A stretch of 11,070 nucleotides of DNA from an uncultured Oxalobacteraceae bacterium (GCA_946479255.1 CAMLFK010000163.1:1-11070), one strand, 5' to 3'. Positions 1 to 6,297 are shown, counted from the first letter of the stretch. The notes: a model not told the origin generated them from the letters alone. Program-made: numbers and translations.

Positions 1-139
1 CGACCACCTGGCGGCACTCGATCCGGCCTATACGCCTTTCGCGCAACACTTGCAGGCGCTGGCGCAAGGCTACCAGTCGAAGGCGCTGGTAGCCTTCGTG
101 GCGCGTTACCGGACCGAAAGCGAGGAACCTGCGCCTTGA
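1..139 (+). CDS. C-terminal end of an unassigned protein (5' part outside window)
   Basis: An open frame enters from the left edge (first full codon at base 2) and stops at TGA 137-139, giving 45 residues that begin DHLAALDPAYTPFAQHL and end RYRTESEEPAP. The segment looks like an amphipathic helical tail. Similar tails (LDPAY.PFA..L..LA.G) occur at the ends of multidomain ATPase or histidine-kinase signalling proteins, but this is only a resemblance and I do not assign a function. It is convergent with ohr, with 35 bp between the two stop codons. A 6-bp inverted repeat GCTTGA/TCAAGC lies in that gap but has no T-run, so I do not call it a terminator. Confidence 0.55.
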   Translation, partial: DHLAALDPAYTPFAQHLQALAQGYQSKALVAFVARYRTESEEPAP

Positions 140-174
140 CTGCGCTTGATATCATTCGCGCCTGGCTCAAGCTA

Positions 175-684
175 TCAATCATGACCGGGCAATCGGACTA
201 GCGCAACAACGCAGACGATGCCCTGGCGTGCCATCTTTGCGTATGGACAGACACGCTCGGTGTCGCGAATCAGTTCTTCAGCGATCACGCACGGCACGCC
301 AGGCAAATCGATTTTGACGTCGGCAACGAGGGTGTAGAGGCCGTCGACCGGATCGCGTCCGAATGTCACCGTCACGTCCACGATGGCGTTGTCGACCTTG
401 ACATTGGCGCGCTTCGCCAGCAGCACTAATGCACCGTGAAAGCACGCACCAAACCCGGCGGCAAACAGTTGCTCCGGATTGGTGCCGCCGCCCGGGCCGC
501 CAAGGGCATCGGGGAGGCGAAGATCGAGATTAAGATTGCCATCGGACGAACGGGCGATGCCTGAGGCCCTTCCGTGCGCCGCGACGCCACCGCTCACCTT
601 GACGCTGGTCGAGTACAGTGGATGAAAATCGTCGCAGATATATTTGTCGAGCAGCGATGTTGATGGCGCGGATAGCTTTCTCAT
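175..684 (-). CDS. ohr: Ohr-type organic hydroperoxide reductase (OsmC superfamily)
   Basis: This cytoplasmic thiol peroxidase would reduce organic and fatty-acid hydroperoxides using a cysteine pair; in the family, lipoylated proteins recycle it. With the ATG at 682-684 it has 169 residues. The family pattern is clear: Arg39, the TNPEQLFAAGFGAC block with Glu71 and peroxidatic Cys81, and resolving Cys146 in VCPYAK. The spacings Arg39-Cys81 (42) and Glu71-Cys81 (10) match those I recall for Ohr, so the catalytic set looks complete. The ATG is preferred over the TTG at 744 because AGGA lies 10 nt before it and because the predicted promoter -10 box (745-750) would leave almost no leader for the TTG start. 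Even so, the N-terminus is about 20 residues longer than usual (family near 140). It lies just downstream of a lysR gene, but a conserved promoter module in the 156-bp gap suggests separate control. No MarR-type ohrR is seen in the window. Confidence 0.92.
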   Translation of the reverse strand: MRKLSAPSTSLLDKYICDDFHPLYSTSVKVSGGVAAHGRASGIARSSDGNLNLDLRLPDALGGPGGGTNPEQLFAAGFGACFHGALVLLAKRANVKVDNAIVDVTVTFGRDPVDGLYTLVADVKIDLPGVPCVIAEELIRDTERVCPYAKMARQGIVCVVALVRLPGHD

Positions 685-744
685 CCCGTGTTTTTCCTGA
701 GTGGGTACAGGCCTCCGTTTGTCGAAAATCGCAGTACGGAGCAA

Positions 745-813
745 AGTTTAGGCGTGTAGCTGGCGATGCGGTAGGTCCGCGGAGGGCCGCACAATGGTGC
801 CCGCCGGGCACCA
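745..813 (-). promoter_or_regulatory. Conserved LysR-box promoter module of ohr (copy 1)
   Basis: Read in the ohr direction: a perfect 19-bp dyad TGGTGCCCGNCGGGCACCA (795-813) containing a T-N11-A core, 21 bp, TACCGC (768-773), 17 bp, then TAAACT (745-750). The predicted transcription start near 738 puts the dyad centre near -66. Order, spacing and much of the intervening sequence recur upstream of the AhpD-like gene and the cupin. The dyad begins about 28 bp after the lysR stop codon. The -35 hexamer is far from TTGACA, so an activator is probably needed. The module is seen in the sequence; the LysR assignment is inference. Confidence 0.8.
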
Positions 814-840
814 ATCATCGATATTGAAGGGCCGCGCGAA

Positions 841-1908
841 TTATGATTGCTGTCTGTGCGGAAGCGCCGGTGCAGACGCGAGCTCGGGCCGCTGCATGGC
901 TGAAAAAGTGCTCAGGCAGTGAAGATCCATTGCGCGGATCTGCTCGGTCATGTAGTCGATGAAGACCCTGATCCGCGTCGGCAGATGCTGGCGGCACAAG
1001 TAGCAGATATAGTGGCCGCGATCATCCGGCGAATTGTTCGGCAAGCAAGCGATCAATCGTCCGGTGCGCAGGTGCTCGCATATCTGGTAGCCTGCCATCT
1101 GGGCCAGGCCTTCGCCATTGAGCACGGCTTGCAATACCAGGTCGGCATCGTTGTAGCTTTGCTTCGACTTTGGCAGCAGCTTCTGCATCACGCCTGCCAC
1201 CTTGAATTCCCATTCGTAGACCCTGCCCGAGGCCAAACGGAAATTGATACAGCGATGATGCGCAAGATCGCCGATGGTTTGCGGAAGACCATGGGCAGCT
1301 GCATATTGCGGCGAGGCGCATACCAGCATTTGCATTGGAATCAGCTGTTTGGCAACCACCTGGCTGTCATCCATGCGTCCGTTGCGAAATGAAATGTCGA
1401 TGCGGTCGGTGATGAAGTCGCTTAGACTATCGTCCAGCAGCAGATCGAGCGCAATGTCTGGATACTTTTCCCGAAAGCCGCGCAGAAGTGGCGCGACGAC
1501 CTTGCGGCCAAAGCCGACGGCCGCGCTGATGCGCAGTTGGCCACGCGGCGTTCCGCTGCGCAATTCGCGCATTTCCTCGACCGATTGAACGATGCGTTGA
1601 ACGCCCGGCCTGCAGTTCTCGTAGAACAGCTCCCCTTCGCTGGTCAGGGAAGTGCTCCTTGTGGTGCGCAAGAACAGGCGAGTATCGAGCTGGGATTCCA
1701 ACTTTTGCACACTGCGGCTGACTGCGGAACGGCCAATGCCCAAGCGCTCGGCCGCCTTGGCGAAACTACCCTCATGGACGACCGCGATGAAGGCCACGAC
1801 CCCAGCATAAGTGGTCGAAAAGCTCGATGCGAGCGCATCGCCTCCTTCGCTCGGCAGGTGGGCGGGATGGATAGCCGCAGAGACCGAGTCCCGTGGAACG
1901 GCATCCAT
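841..1908 (-). CDS. LysR-type transcriptional regulator
   Basis: This is a DNA-binding regulator of 355 residues with the usual LysR layout. A winged helix-turn-helix (about residues 34-92) carries the typical GSFAKAAERLGIGRSAVSRSV run, followed by a linker helix and a two-lobed effector-binding domain (about 115-320). It lies directly upstream of ohr on the same strand and is the best candidate to bind the T-N11-A dyad found before ohr, the AhpD-like operon and the cupin. The start is uncertain. The ATG at 1906-1908 gives about 26 extra N-terminal residues and has a weak ribosome site. A strong GAAGGAGG (1841-1848) inside the frame has no in-frame ATG, GTG or TTG at a useful distance. A 31-codon frame ends in TGA immediately before the ATG, so coupled translation is possible. 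The effector cannot be read from the sequence. Confidence 0.88.
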   Translation of the reverse strand: MDAVPRDSVSAAIHPAHLPSEGGDALASSFSTTYAGVVAFIAVVHEGSFAKAAERLGIGRSAVSRSVQKLESQLDTRLFLRTTRSTSLTSEGELFYENCRPGVQRIVQSVEEMRELRSGTPRGQLRISAAVGFGRKVVAPLLRGFREKYPDIALDLLLDDSLSDFITDRIDISFRNGRMDDSQVVAKQLIPMQMLVCASPQYAAAHGLPQTIGDLAHHRCINFRLASGRVYEWEFKVAGVMQKLLPKSKQSYNDADLVLQAVLNGEGLAQMAGYQICEHLRTGRLIACLPNNSPDDRGHYICYLCRQHLPTRIRVFIDYMTEQIRAMDLHCLSTFSAMQRPELASAPALPHRQQS

Positions 1909-2004
1909 TCAGCAATCCGTTTGCACAATGCGTTGCGCCTGGCGGGGCGTTTGGTCGCGGGCGCACAAGTACGCAGCGGGGTGCGGACGATGGCGGAGTT
2001 TCAT
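1909..2004 (-). CDS. Possible 31-residue leader ORF coupled to lysR
   Basis: A short frame begins MKLRHRPHPAAYL and ends RIVQTDC. Its ATG (2002-2004) has GAAAGG six bases upstream, a better ribosome site than lysR itself has. Its TGA is directly followed by the lysR ATG, an arrangement that would allow translational coupling. It is arginine/histidine/proline rich and matches nothing I recognise. The frame is open back to 2142, so its openness alone is weak evidence in GC-rich DNA. It could equally be non-coding leader. Confidence 0.25.
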   Translation of the reverse strand: MKLRHRPHPAAYLCARDQTPRQAQRIVQTDC

Positions 2005-2248
2005 GGCGTGCCTTTCACGATATTGCATATGACCCTGTTGGAGCAATGTGGACACAAGGGCTGGCGTCATTGCGCCTATGACCCCCAACTCTCCTTGCAT
2101 AAGCTTGATCTTAGGTATGAACCAAGGCAGCGTAAATGACAAATTTCCTGCGATTTATGCCAACGCCCCAAGGGAACGGGGCAAGTATCTTTATTTTGGG
2201 GGAGGCAAGCGGGCAGGGCGCGCGCAGCGCCGGCAGGCGTGATGCAAC
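2005..2248. other. Intergenic region upstream of lysR, downstream of bestrophin remnant
   Basis: No convincing gene is seen here. On the minus strand a possible lysR promoter is TTGCTC (2041-2046), 18 bp, TATCGT (2017-2022), a weak match. Near 2164-2180 there is a 5-bp stem, GCCCC/GGGGC, with an 8-base loop. No T-run follows it closely in either direction, so I do not call it a terminator of the bestrophin remnant. The stretch 2195-2235 is G-rich, then GC-repetitive, without clear structure. Confidence 0.4.
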
Positions 2249-3036
2249 TCAGAGGATGATGTTGTTCTGGGCCGGCGCTAGCGAGGGTATGTCCTTCTCG
2301 CCCAGCATATCGCGCAAGTCGATTTCGAGCTGCCGGCACATCTGGGTGATCGGTACGCCATTGGCGCCGCCTTCGAATGGGTTCTCAGTGCTTTCGCCGA
2401 CCTGATCGAGCGAAACATACATCCAGGCCACCAGCACACTGAATGGCACCGTCAGCCACGTCATTTTTCCCTGAAGTGCGCCGGTCACCAGGTCGTTCAG
2501 CTTGTCAAATTCAGCGACCGTCCCGAATGGAAGCAGCAGGGCGAATGCCCACACAAAGATGGAATTGATGACGGCGTACTGGCGCGGGTAGGGGAAATTC
2601 TTCAGGCGCTCGGCCCTGGCTTGCTGATCCAGGCGTTGTACCGGTTGGCGCTCGCTTCCCAAATCTGGGGTGTGCGTAGCTGATATCGGAGTGCGGTCAG
2701 CCAGGCCATGTGCCGGTAGATGAGCGCATTGGTTTTGTCTGCGCTACCCGGAAAGTCCCTGCTGATCAGGCCCCAATAGCGGCTGCCACTGCTTATCGCA
2801 CTCCAGATCTGTTGTGCTTCCAGCGTTCGGCTATAGGTTTGCGCATTTTTGAAACCGACGATGAATGAGGCGGCGGTTCCAAGCAGCGCCAGGACCGGCC
2901 AGGGAATGCTTATCCAGCGCCAATCCGCGCCTTGAAACAGGATGACCGGCAAAGTGGAGACGGCGCACAGCACGAACGCCTTGCGGCGCGTCCAAAGAAC
3001 GAACTCGACGAGGCCGTAGGATTTTCCGATGTGCAT
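2249..3036 (-). pseudogene. Bestrophin-like (UPF0187/RFP-TM) anion channel gene, internal deletion with frame change
   Basis: Two frames together encode a bestrophin-family membrane channel. The first runs from the ATG at 3034-3036 (MHIGKSYGLVEFVLWTRRK, membrane segments, IVGFKNAQTYSR, IYRHMAWLTALRYQLR) and goes out of frame after RYNA near 2630, stopping at 2602-2604. The second frame resumes near 2629 with DQQARAERLKNFPYPRQ and continues through two membrane segments, ENPFEGGANGVPIT and EIDLRDMLGEKDIP to the stop at 2249-2251. These blocks follow the normal family order, but the stretch that usually separates them, some 50 residues or more, is absent. The change therefore looks like a deletion whose length is not a multiple of three, not a simple base slip. 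A working channel is unlikely. The gene is the last of a probable minus-strand operon, 56 bp after the NmrA-like gene, with AAGGG before its ATG. Confidence 0.8.
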
Positions 3037-3092
3037 AGGGGCAGCCCTTTACGTGGGCCGGAAGCGTTGTGGCCTGCCTCCGGCGCGCCTTG

Positions 3093-3848
3093 TCATTGCA
3101 GGGTACTTGATTGTGTCAGATACTCCGCGATCCTGGCCTTTCCGAGACGCGGATTGGCGCCCGGTACCAGGGTGGTGTCGTCCAGTTCGGCACCGAAGTA
3201 AGGTGCGTGGACGTCCGCGACGACTGAGCGCCCGTCCTTCTTGGCAGTCAGGTATTGCTGGACCAGTTCGGACAGGCGGAGACGGTCCGGACCTGCAATC
3301 TCGACGATACCGTTCAGCGGCTGGCCGAGGCTTACGTCCGCCATGGCGGCCGCCACGTCATCCGACGAGATCGGCTGCACATAAGCCGGCGACAGGCGGA
3401 CTGTCTGGCCGTCGGTGCCGGACTGGGCAATACCGCCGAGGAACTCGAAGAATTGGGTCGAGTGCACGATGGTGTAGGGAAGGCCGGATTCACGGATCAG
3501 CTTTTCCTGTGCAATCTTGCCGCGGAAGTAGCCACTTTCGGACAAGCGCTCAGTGCCGACCACGGACAGTGCGACGTGGTGCTTGACGCCGGCGATAGCC
3601 TCCGCGCGCAGCAGGTTCGTGCCCGACGCCTGGAAGAATGCCAGTACCGCGTCGTCGGCAAACGACGGCGAGTTCGCCACGTCGACGACCACATCGGTAT
3701 CGGCCAGTGCAGCAGCCAGGCCTTCCCCCGTGACGGTGTTCACGCCGGAAGCAGGCGACGCTGCGATCGCATCGTGGCCGCGTTCGCGCAGGATGTTGAC
3801 GAGTTTGCTGCCGATGAGGCCCGTGCCGCCAATGACGACGATCTTCAT
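3093..3848 (-). CDS. NmrA-like / atypical SDR NAD(P)-binding protein
   Basis: The 251-residue cytoplasmic protein has an N-terminal Rossmann fold with the nucleotide-binding turn GGTGLIG (residues 7-13), followed by DVVVDVANSPSF and the VALSVVGTERL strand typical of NmrA-like and NAD(P)H-binding atypical short-chain dehydrogenases. The usual SDR Tyr-x-x-x-Lys pair is approximated by Y-FRGK-x-A-x-E-K. Members are redox sensors or quinone/NAD(P)H-dependent reductases; the substrate here is unknown. The ATG (3846-3848) has AAGGAG at 8 bp spacing. It follows the AhpD-like gene by 37 bp on the same strand and so is probably expressed from that gene's conserved promoter module. This pairing suggests a role in handling oxidised or electrophilic compounds, which is inference. 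Confidence 0.88.
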   Translation of the reverse strand: MKIVVIGGTGLIGSKLVNILRERGHDAIAASPASGVNTVTGEGLAAALADTDVVVDVANSPSFADDAVLAFFQASGTNLLRAEAIAGVKHHVALSVVGTERLSESGYFRGKIAQEKLIRESGLPYTIVHSTQFFEFLGGIAQSGTDGQTVRLSPAYVQPISSDDVAAAMADVSLGQPLNGIVEIAGPDRLRLSELVQQYLTAKKDGRSVVADVHAPYFGAELDDTTLVPGANPRLGKARIAEYLTQSSTLQ

Positions 3849-3885
3849 GTTGTTTCTCCTTGTGGTGGTGCGGTGTGGGGCGCGC

Positions 3886-4365
3886 TTATTCGAGCTTGGC
3901 CTTATTCAGTCCCCACGCTTTGTCGAATGAGCCTGGGACGGGCTTGAAGGCGACGTTGATGCGGTTCCAGGCGTTGATCGACATGACCTCGAAGGTCAGG
4001 TCGGATATTTCCTTTTCCGACAGCTGGCTACGTACCCGTTCGAACAGCTCGTCAGGCACGCCCTGCGCAGGCAGCGTGGTCAGGATCTCGGTCCATGCCA
4101 GCGCGGCGCGCTCGCGCGGGATGAACAGGGGCGACTCGCGCCAGATGGCGATGTGGTGCAAACGCAGTTCGCGCTCGCCATGGATCTTGGCCTGCTTGAC
4201 GTGCATGTCCACGCAGAAGCCGCAGCCGTTGATCTGCGATGCGCGAATGGCGACCAGGTCGCGGGTCTTCTCTTCGATCGCGCTGTTTGAAATAAGGTTG
4301 CTGAACTCGAGAAACTTCTTGAACAGTTCTGGCGATTGCTCCATATAGTTAATACGCTGTGTCAT
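3886..4365 (-). CDS. AhpD-like / carboxymuconolactone decarboxylase-family protein
   Basis: The 159-residue protein belongs to the AhpD-like fold. Its redox signature is GCGFCVDMHVKQA, with Cys48, Cys51 and His55 forming the C-x-x-C-x-x-x-H active site seen in peroxidase-type members. A second conserved part, ERAALAWTEILT, follows, as in the YciW/CMD group. Such proteins act as disulfide-reducing partners or alkylhydroperoxidases; the partner here is not known. The start is the ATG at 4363-4365, six bases after AGGAG. A longer upstream frame (to 4479) is rejected because it would read through the promoter. It is the first gene of a likely operon with the NmrA-like gene and the bestrophin remnant. 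Its roughly 70-nt leader contains two hairpins, and its promoter is copy 2 of the conserved LysR-box module. Confidence 0.9.
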   Translation of the reverse strand: MTQRINYMEQSPELFKKFLEFSNLISNSAIEEKTRDLVAIRASQINGCGFCVDMHVKQAKIHGERELRLHHIAIWRESPLFIPRERAALAWTEILTTLPAQGVPDELFERVRSQLSEKEISDLTFEVMSINAWNRINVAFKPVPGSFDKAWGLNKAKLE

Positions 4366-4392
4366 GATCACTCCTGGAATTGGGCCAAGCCC

Positions 4393-4430
4393 GCCCCAGT
4401 GCGGCTGGGGCCCCGGTCGCGAAGATCGCG
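4393..4430 (-). promoter_or_regulatory. Two hairpins in the leader of the AhpD-like operon
   Basis: Between the predicted start of transcription (about 4435) and the ribosome site lie two inverted repeats. The first to be transcribed is CGCGA-AGA-TCGCG (4418-4430, 5-bp stem). The second is GCCCCAG-TGCGG-CTGGGGC (4393-4411, 7-bp GC-only stem). No T-run follows, so these are not simple terminators. They could stabilise the mRNA or tune translation, but the function is unknown. Confidence 0.45.
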
Positions 4431-4441
4431 GTACGGAATGC

Positions 4442-4510
4442 AGTCTAGGCGTGCGCAGACGATGGCGGTAGGCATGCAAAGGGCCTCACACTGATGCCTG
4501 CGCGGCACCA
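4442..4510 (-). promoter_or_regulatory. Conserved LysR-box promoter module of the AhpD-like operon (copy 2)
   Basis: In gene direction: an imperfect dyad TGGTGCCGC-G-CAGGCATCA (4492-4510) with a T-N11-A core, 21 bp including the shared GGCCCTT and TGCC blocks, TACCGC (4465-4470), 17 bp, TAGACT (4442-4447). The gene-distal half site ATTGGTGCC is identical to the other two copies. The predicted start near 4435 places the dyad centre near -66. The gene-proximal half is the most degenerate of the three, which may mean weaker binding. Confidence 0.78.
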
Positions 4511-4549
4511 ATCTGCAGCTGGGCGTGCCGATATTGTTTAGACATTTGG

Positions 4550-4579
4550 TTGCGCTGTTGCATGCCCTTTCGCTAATAT
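4550..4579 (+). promoter_or_regulatory. Possible promoter of the GlxA-type regulator
   Basis: TTGCGC (4550-4555), 18 bp and TAATAT (4574-4579) form a fair sigma-70 match on the + strand, divergent from copy 2 of the LysR-box module 40 bp away. It would give a leader of about 80 nt. It lacks the TACCGC/TARACT signature, so this regulator does not appear to share the module. Confidence 0.35.
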
Positions 4580-4662
4580 CCAGACAAGCTGCTGCGACCG
4601 ATATCAATCGATTTTGGACAAAGCGAGTCGCCTGGTGCGAATATTATTAATGATCGAAGCTT

Positions 4663-5715
4663 GTGCAAATGACAAATATTCCGAAAGTCGCGTCAGCTCC
4701 CTTGCGCAAGGCGCCATTGGTTCTGTTTGTTGCATTCCCCGGAATGTGCATGCTCGAACTGACCGGGCCGCAAACAGTATTCTGGAATGCAAGCAAGTGC
4801 AGGGAGCAGCGCGGCTTGCCGGGGTACGAGCGGCGGACCGTGAGCGTTGACGGCGGTGTCGTGCGCACCCTGGAGGGGATGGAATTAAATACCGAGGCAC
4901 TGGCTGATTACGCTTCAGCCAATGTCGATACCATCATTGTGCCGGGAGCACCGGATATCATTCGCGTGCTTGAAGAGTCTGAACCACTGGTCGGGTGGTT
5001 GCGTGGAGCGGCGGTGTCGGCACGCCGGACAGCATCTGTATGTAGCGGCGCCTTCATGCTGGCCGAAGCCGGCCTGCTTGCAAACAAGCGCGCCGCGACG
5101 CATTGGATCATGTCCGATATTCTTCAGAAAGCGCATCCCTCGATCGAAGTCGACCCCGACGCGATCTTTGTACAGCAAGGCAATATCTGGACCTCGGCCG
5201 GGGTTTCTGCGGGCATTGACCTGGCGCTGGCATTGGTCGAAGCCGATTTCGGTCGCGAGATTGCGCTGGAAGTGGCGCGCGAGTTGGTGGTGTTTCTGAA
5301 GCGGCCGGGCGGCCAGGCGCAATTTAGCACGCTGCTGCGCGCGCAATCGAAAGACAGCGCCGCGTTCGACGAGCTACACCTGTGGATCACCGATAACCTG
5401 GGCAGCGATAAGCTAAGCGTGGAATTGCTGGCTGAACGGGCGCGCATGAGCCCGCGCAATTTCGCCCGGGTGTACAAGGAAAAGACCGGCCAGACGCCAG
5501 CCAAGGCGGTCGAAATTTTTCGCCTGGAAGCGGCGCGCCGCCTGCTGGAAGAGTCGGACTGCAATATCGACCAGATTGCGCGCCTGTGCGGATTTGGCGA
5601 CGAAGGACGCATGCTCCTGACCTTCCAGCGCAATCTCGGCATATCGCCGACCGAATACCGCGGCCGGTTTTCCAGCGCCAATCTGACGTCGCAGTTGGCA
5701 GATATATCGCGGTAA
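4663..5715 (+). CDS. GlxA-family regulator: DJ-1/PfpI domain plus AraC-type DNA-binding domain
   Basis: The 350-residue protein joins two domains. An N-terminal DJ-1/PfpI (class I amidotransferase-like) domain, about residues 18-210, has PLVLFVAFPGMCMLELTGP, TIIVPGAP and the nucleophile-elbow cysteine Cys127 in ASVCSGAFMLAEAGLL. A C-terminal AraC domain, about 240-335, has two helix-turn-helix motifs: LLAERARMSPRNFARVYKE, and IDQIARLCGFGDEGRMLLTF followed by GISPTEYRGRF. The family regulates metabolism or stress genes; the effector is unknown. Translation may begin at GTG 4663 or, more likely, at ATG 4669; the ribosome site is weak for both. It is divergent from the AhpD-like operon and 72 bp upstream of an OsmC-like gene, which it probably regulates or accompanies. 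Confidence 0.9.
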   Translation: MQMTNIPKVASAPLRKAPLVLFVAFPGMCMLELTGPQTVFWNASKCREQRGLPGYERRTVSVDGGVVRTLEGMELNTEALADYASANVDTIIVPGAPDIIRVLEESEPLVGWLRGAAVSARRTASVCSGAFMLAEAGLLANKRAATHWIMSDILQKAHPSIEVDPDAIFVQQGNIWTSAGVSAGIDLALALVEADFGREIALEVARELVVFLKRPGGQAQFSTLLRAQSKDSAAFDELHLWITDNLGSDKLSVELLAERARMSPRNFARVYKEKTGQTPAKAVEIFRLEAARRLLEESDCNIDQIARLCGFGDEGRMLLTFQRNLGISPTEYRGRFSSANLTSQLADISR

Positions 5716-5787
5716 ATGTCATTTTGGTGCGTACAAGCTGCTGCTAGAGTTCCTCTTGCACGTAGCCGAACACCGCGAAGAGGACAG

Positions 5788-6174
5788 ATGACACGAGGCA
5801 TTGTTCATATTGGACGCGACTGCTTCCGGACCCAGATCGAAGTCGGTGGCCACCTGCTGCTGGCCGATGAATGCTGGGAGCGTGGCGGGTGTAACGCAGG
5901 TCCTTCTCCCTATGAGTTCATACTCGCCGGCCTGGGCGCATGTACCGCCATCACACTGAGGAATTATGCGGACAGGCGAAAATGGCCGCTCCAATCGGTG
6001 GATATTTTTCTTTGCCTGATCCAGGAGCCGGCCGGCTTGTGCATCGAACGCACGCTTTGCCTTGCCGGCTGCGTCAACCGCGCGCAGAAACTGCGTCTGG
6101 CCGACCTTGCTGAGCGCACTCCCGTCACCCTGACATTGAAGCACGCCCTCACCATCTGCACCAAGCTGATCTAG
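5788..6174 (+). CDS. Small cysteine-rich OsmC-family protein lacking the usual second cysteine
   Basis: The 128-residue protein has the OsmC core: GPSPYEFILAGLGACTAIT with the peroxidatic-position Cys52, then the long central helix and the closing AERTPVTLTL segment. In OsmC/YhfA relatives the last segment often reads CPV; here Thr111 replaces that cysteine, so classic two-cysteine peroxidase chemistry is doubtful. The protein holds nine cysteines (12, 29, 35, 52, 76, 85, 91, 95, 124), unusually many for its size. Threonine at this site may be normal for a subfamily, which I cannot check. The ATG at 5788-5790 is chosen because AGAGGA lies just before it; the longer frame from 5716 has no such site. 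It lies 72 bp after the GlxA-type regulator on the same strand and is probably co-transcribed with it. Confidence 0.82.
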   Translation: MTRGIVHIGRDCFRTQIEVGGHLLLADECWERGGCNAGPSPYEFILAGLGACTAITLRNYADRRKWPLQSVDIFLCLIQEPAGLCIERTLCLAGCVNRAQKLRLADLAERTPVTLTLKHALTICTKLI

Positions 6175-6228
6175 TATCCAATGGGCTATCCGCGGGGTTT
6201 CAGCCTTCACTGGCGTGCGGACGTCGAT

Positions 6229-6297
6229 TGGTGCCCGGCAGGCACCACGGTGCCGCCCTTCGCGTGCCTACCGCGTGTGTATGTAGCCGCCTAGACT
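6229..6297 (+). promoter_or_regulatory. Conserved LysR-box promoter module of the cupin gene (copy 3)
   Basis: A dyad TGGTGCCCG-G-CAGGCACCA (6229-6247; one mismatched pair, T-N11-A core) is followed by 21 bp, TACCGC (6269-6274), 17 bp and TAGACT (6292-6297). The predicted start near 6304 puts the dyad centre near -66 and leaves a leader of about 23 nt before the cupin ATG. This copy is on the opposite strand from copies 1 and 2, so the resemblance is not a simple tandem duplication. Flanking gene sequence is not shared. Confidence 0.8.

Noticed and set aside
144..177. Inverted repeat GCTTGA/TCAAGC between the convergent first gene and ohr, as a bidirectional terminator.
   Set aside because: The stem is only 6 bp with a 17-base loop and no T-run; too weak.
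1951..2016. Possible fourth copy of the promoter module before lysR: GTGCG..GACGATGGCGG resembles part of copy 2, and TTGGTCGCGGGCGCACAA (1951-1968) is dyad-like.
   Set aside because: The 17-bp spaced TARACT box and the TGGTGCC dyad at 21 bp are both missing, and the dyad-like sequence is on the wrong side of the shared block. It is probably chance, or at most a decayed copy.
1537..2139. Long + strand frame of 200 codons opposite lysR.
   Set aside because: It is antisense to a clear LysR gene in GC-rich DNA and resembles no protein; a shadow frame.
2164..2195. GCCCC/GGGGC hairpin followed by a T-rich stretch, as a Rho-independent terminator.
   Set aside because: The stem is 5 bp, the T-rich part starts about 7-10 bases after it, and on that strand there is no gene to terminate.
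3886..4479. Extended 197-residue version of the AhpD-like protein.
   Set aside because: The extra 38 residues cover the predicted promoter and leader and look non-coding; ATG 4365 has a strong AGGAG.
5716..5787. Own promoter for the OsmC-like gene (TAGAGT near 5743 as -10).
   Set aside because: No acceptable -35 at 16-18 bp, and it lacks the TACCGC element; co-transcription with the upstream regulator is simpler.
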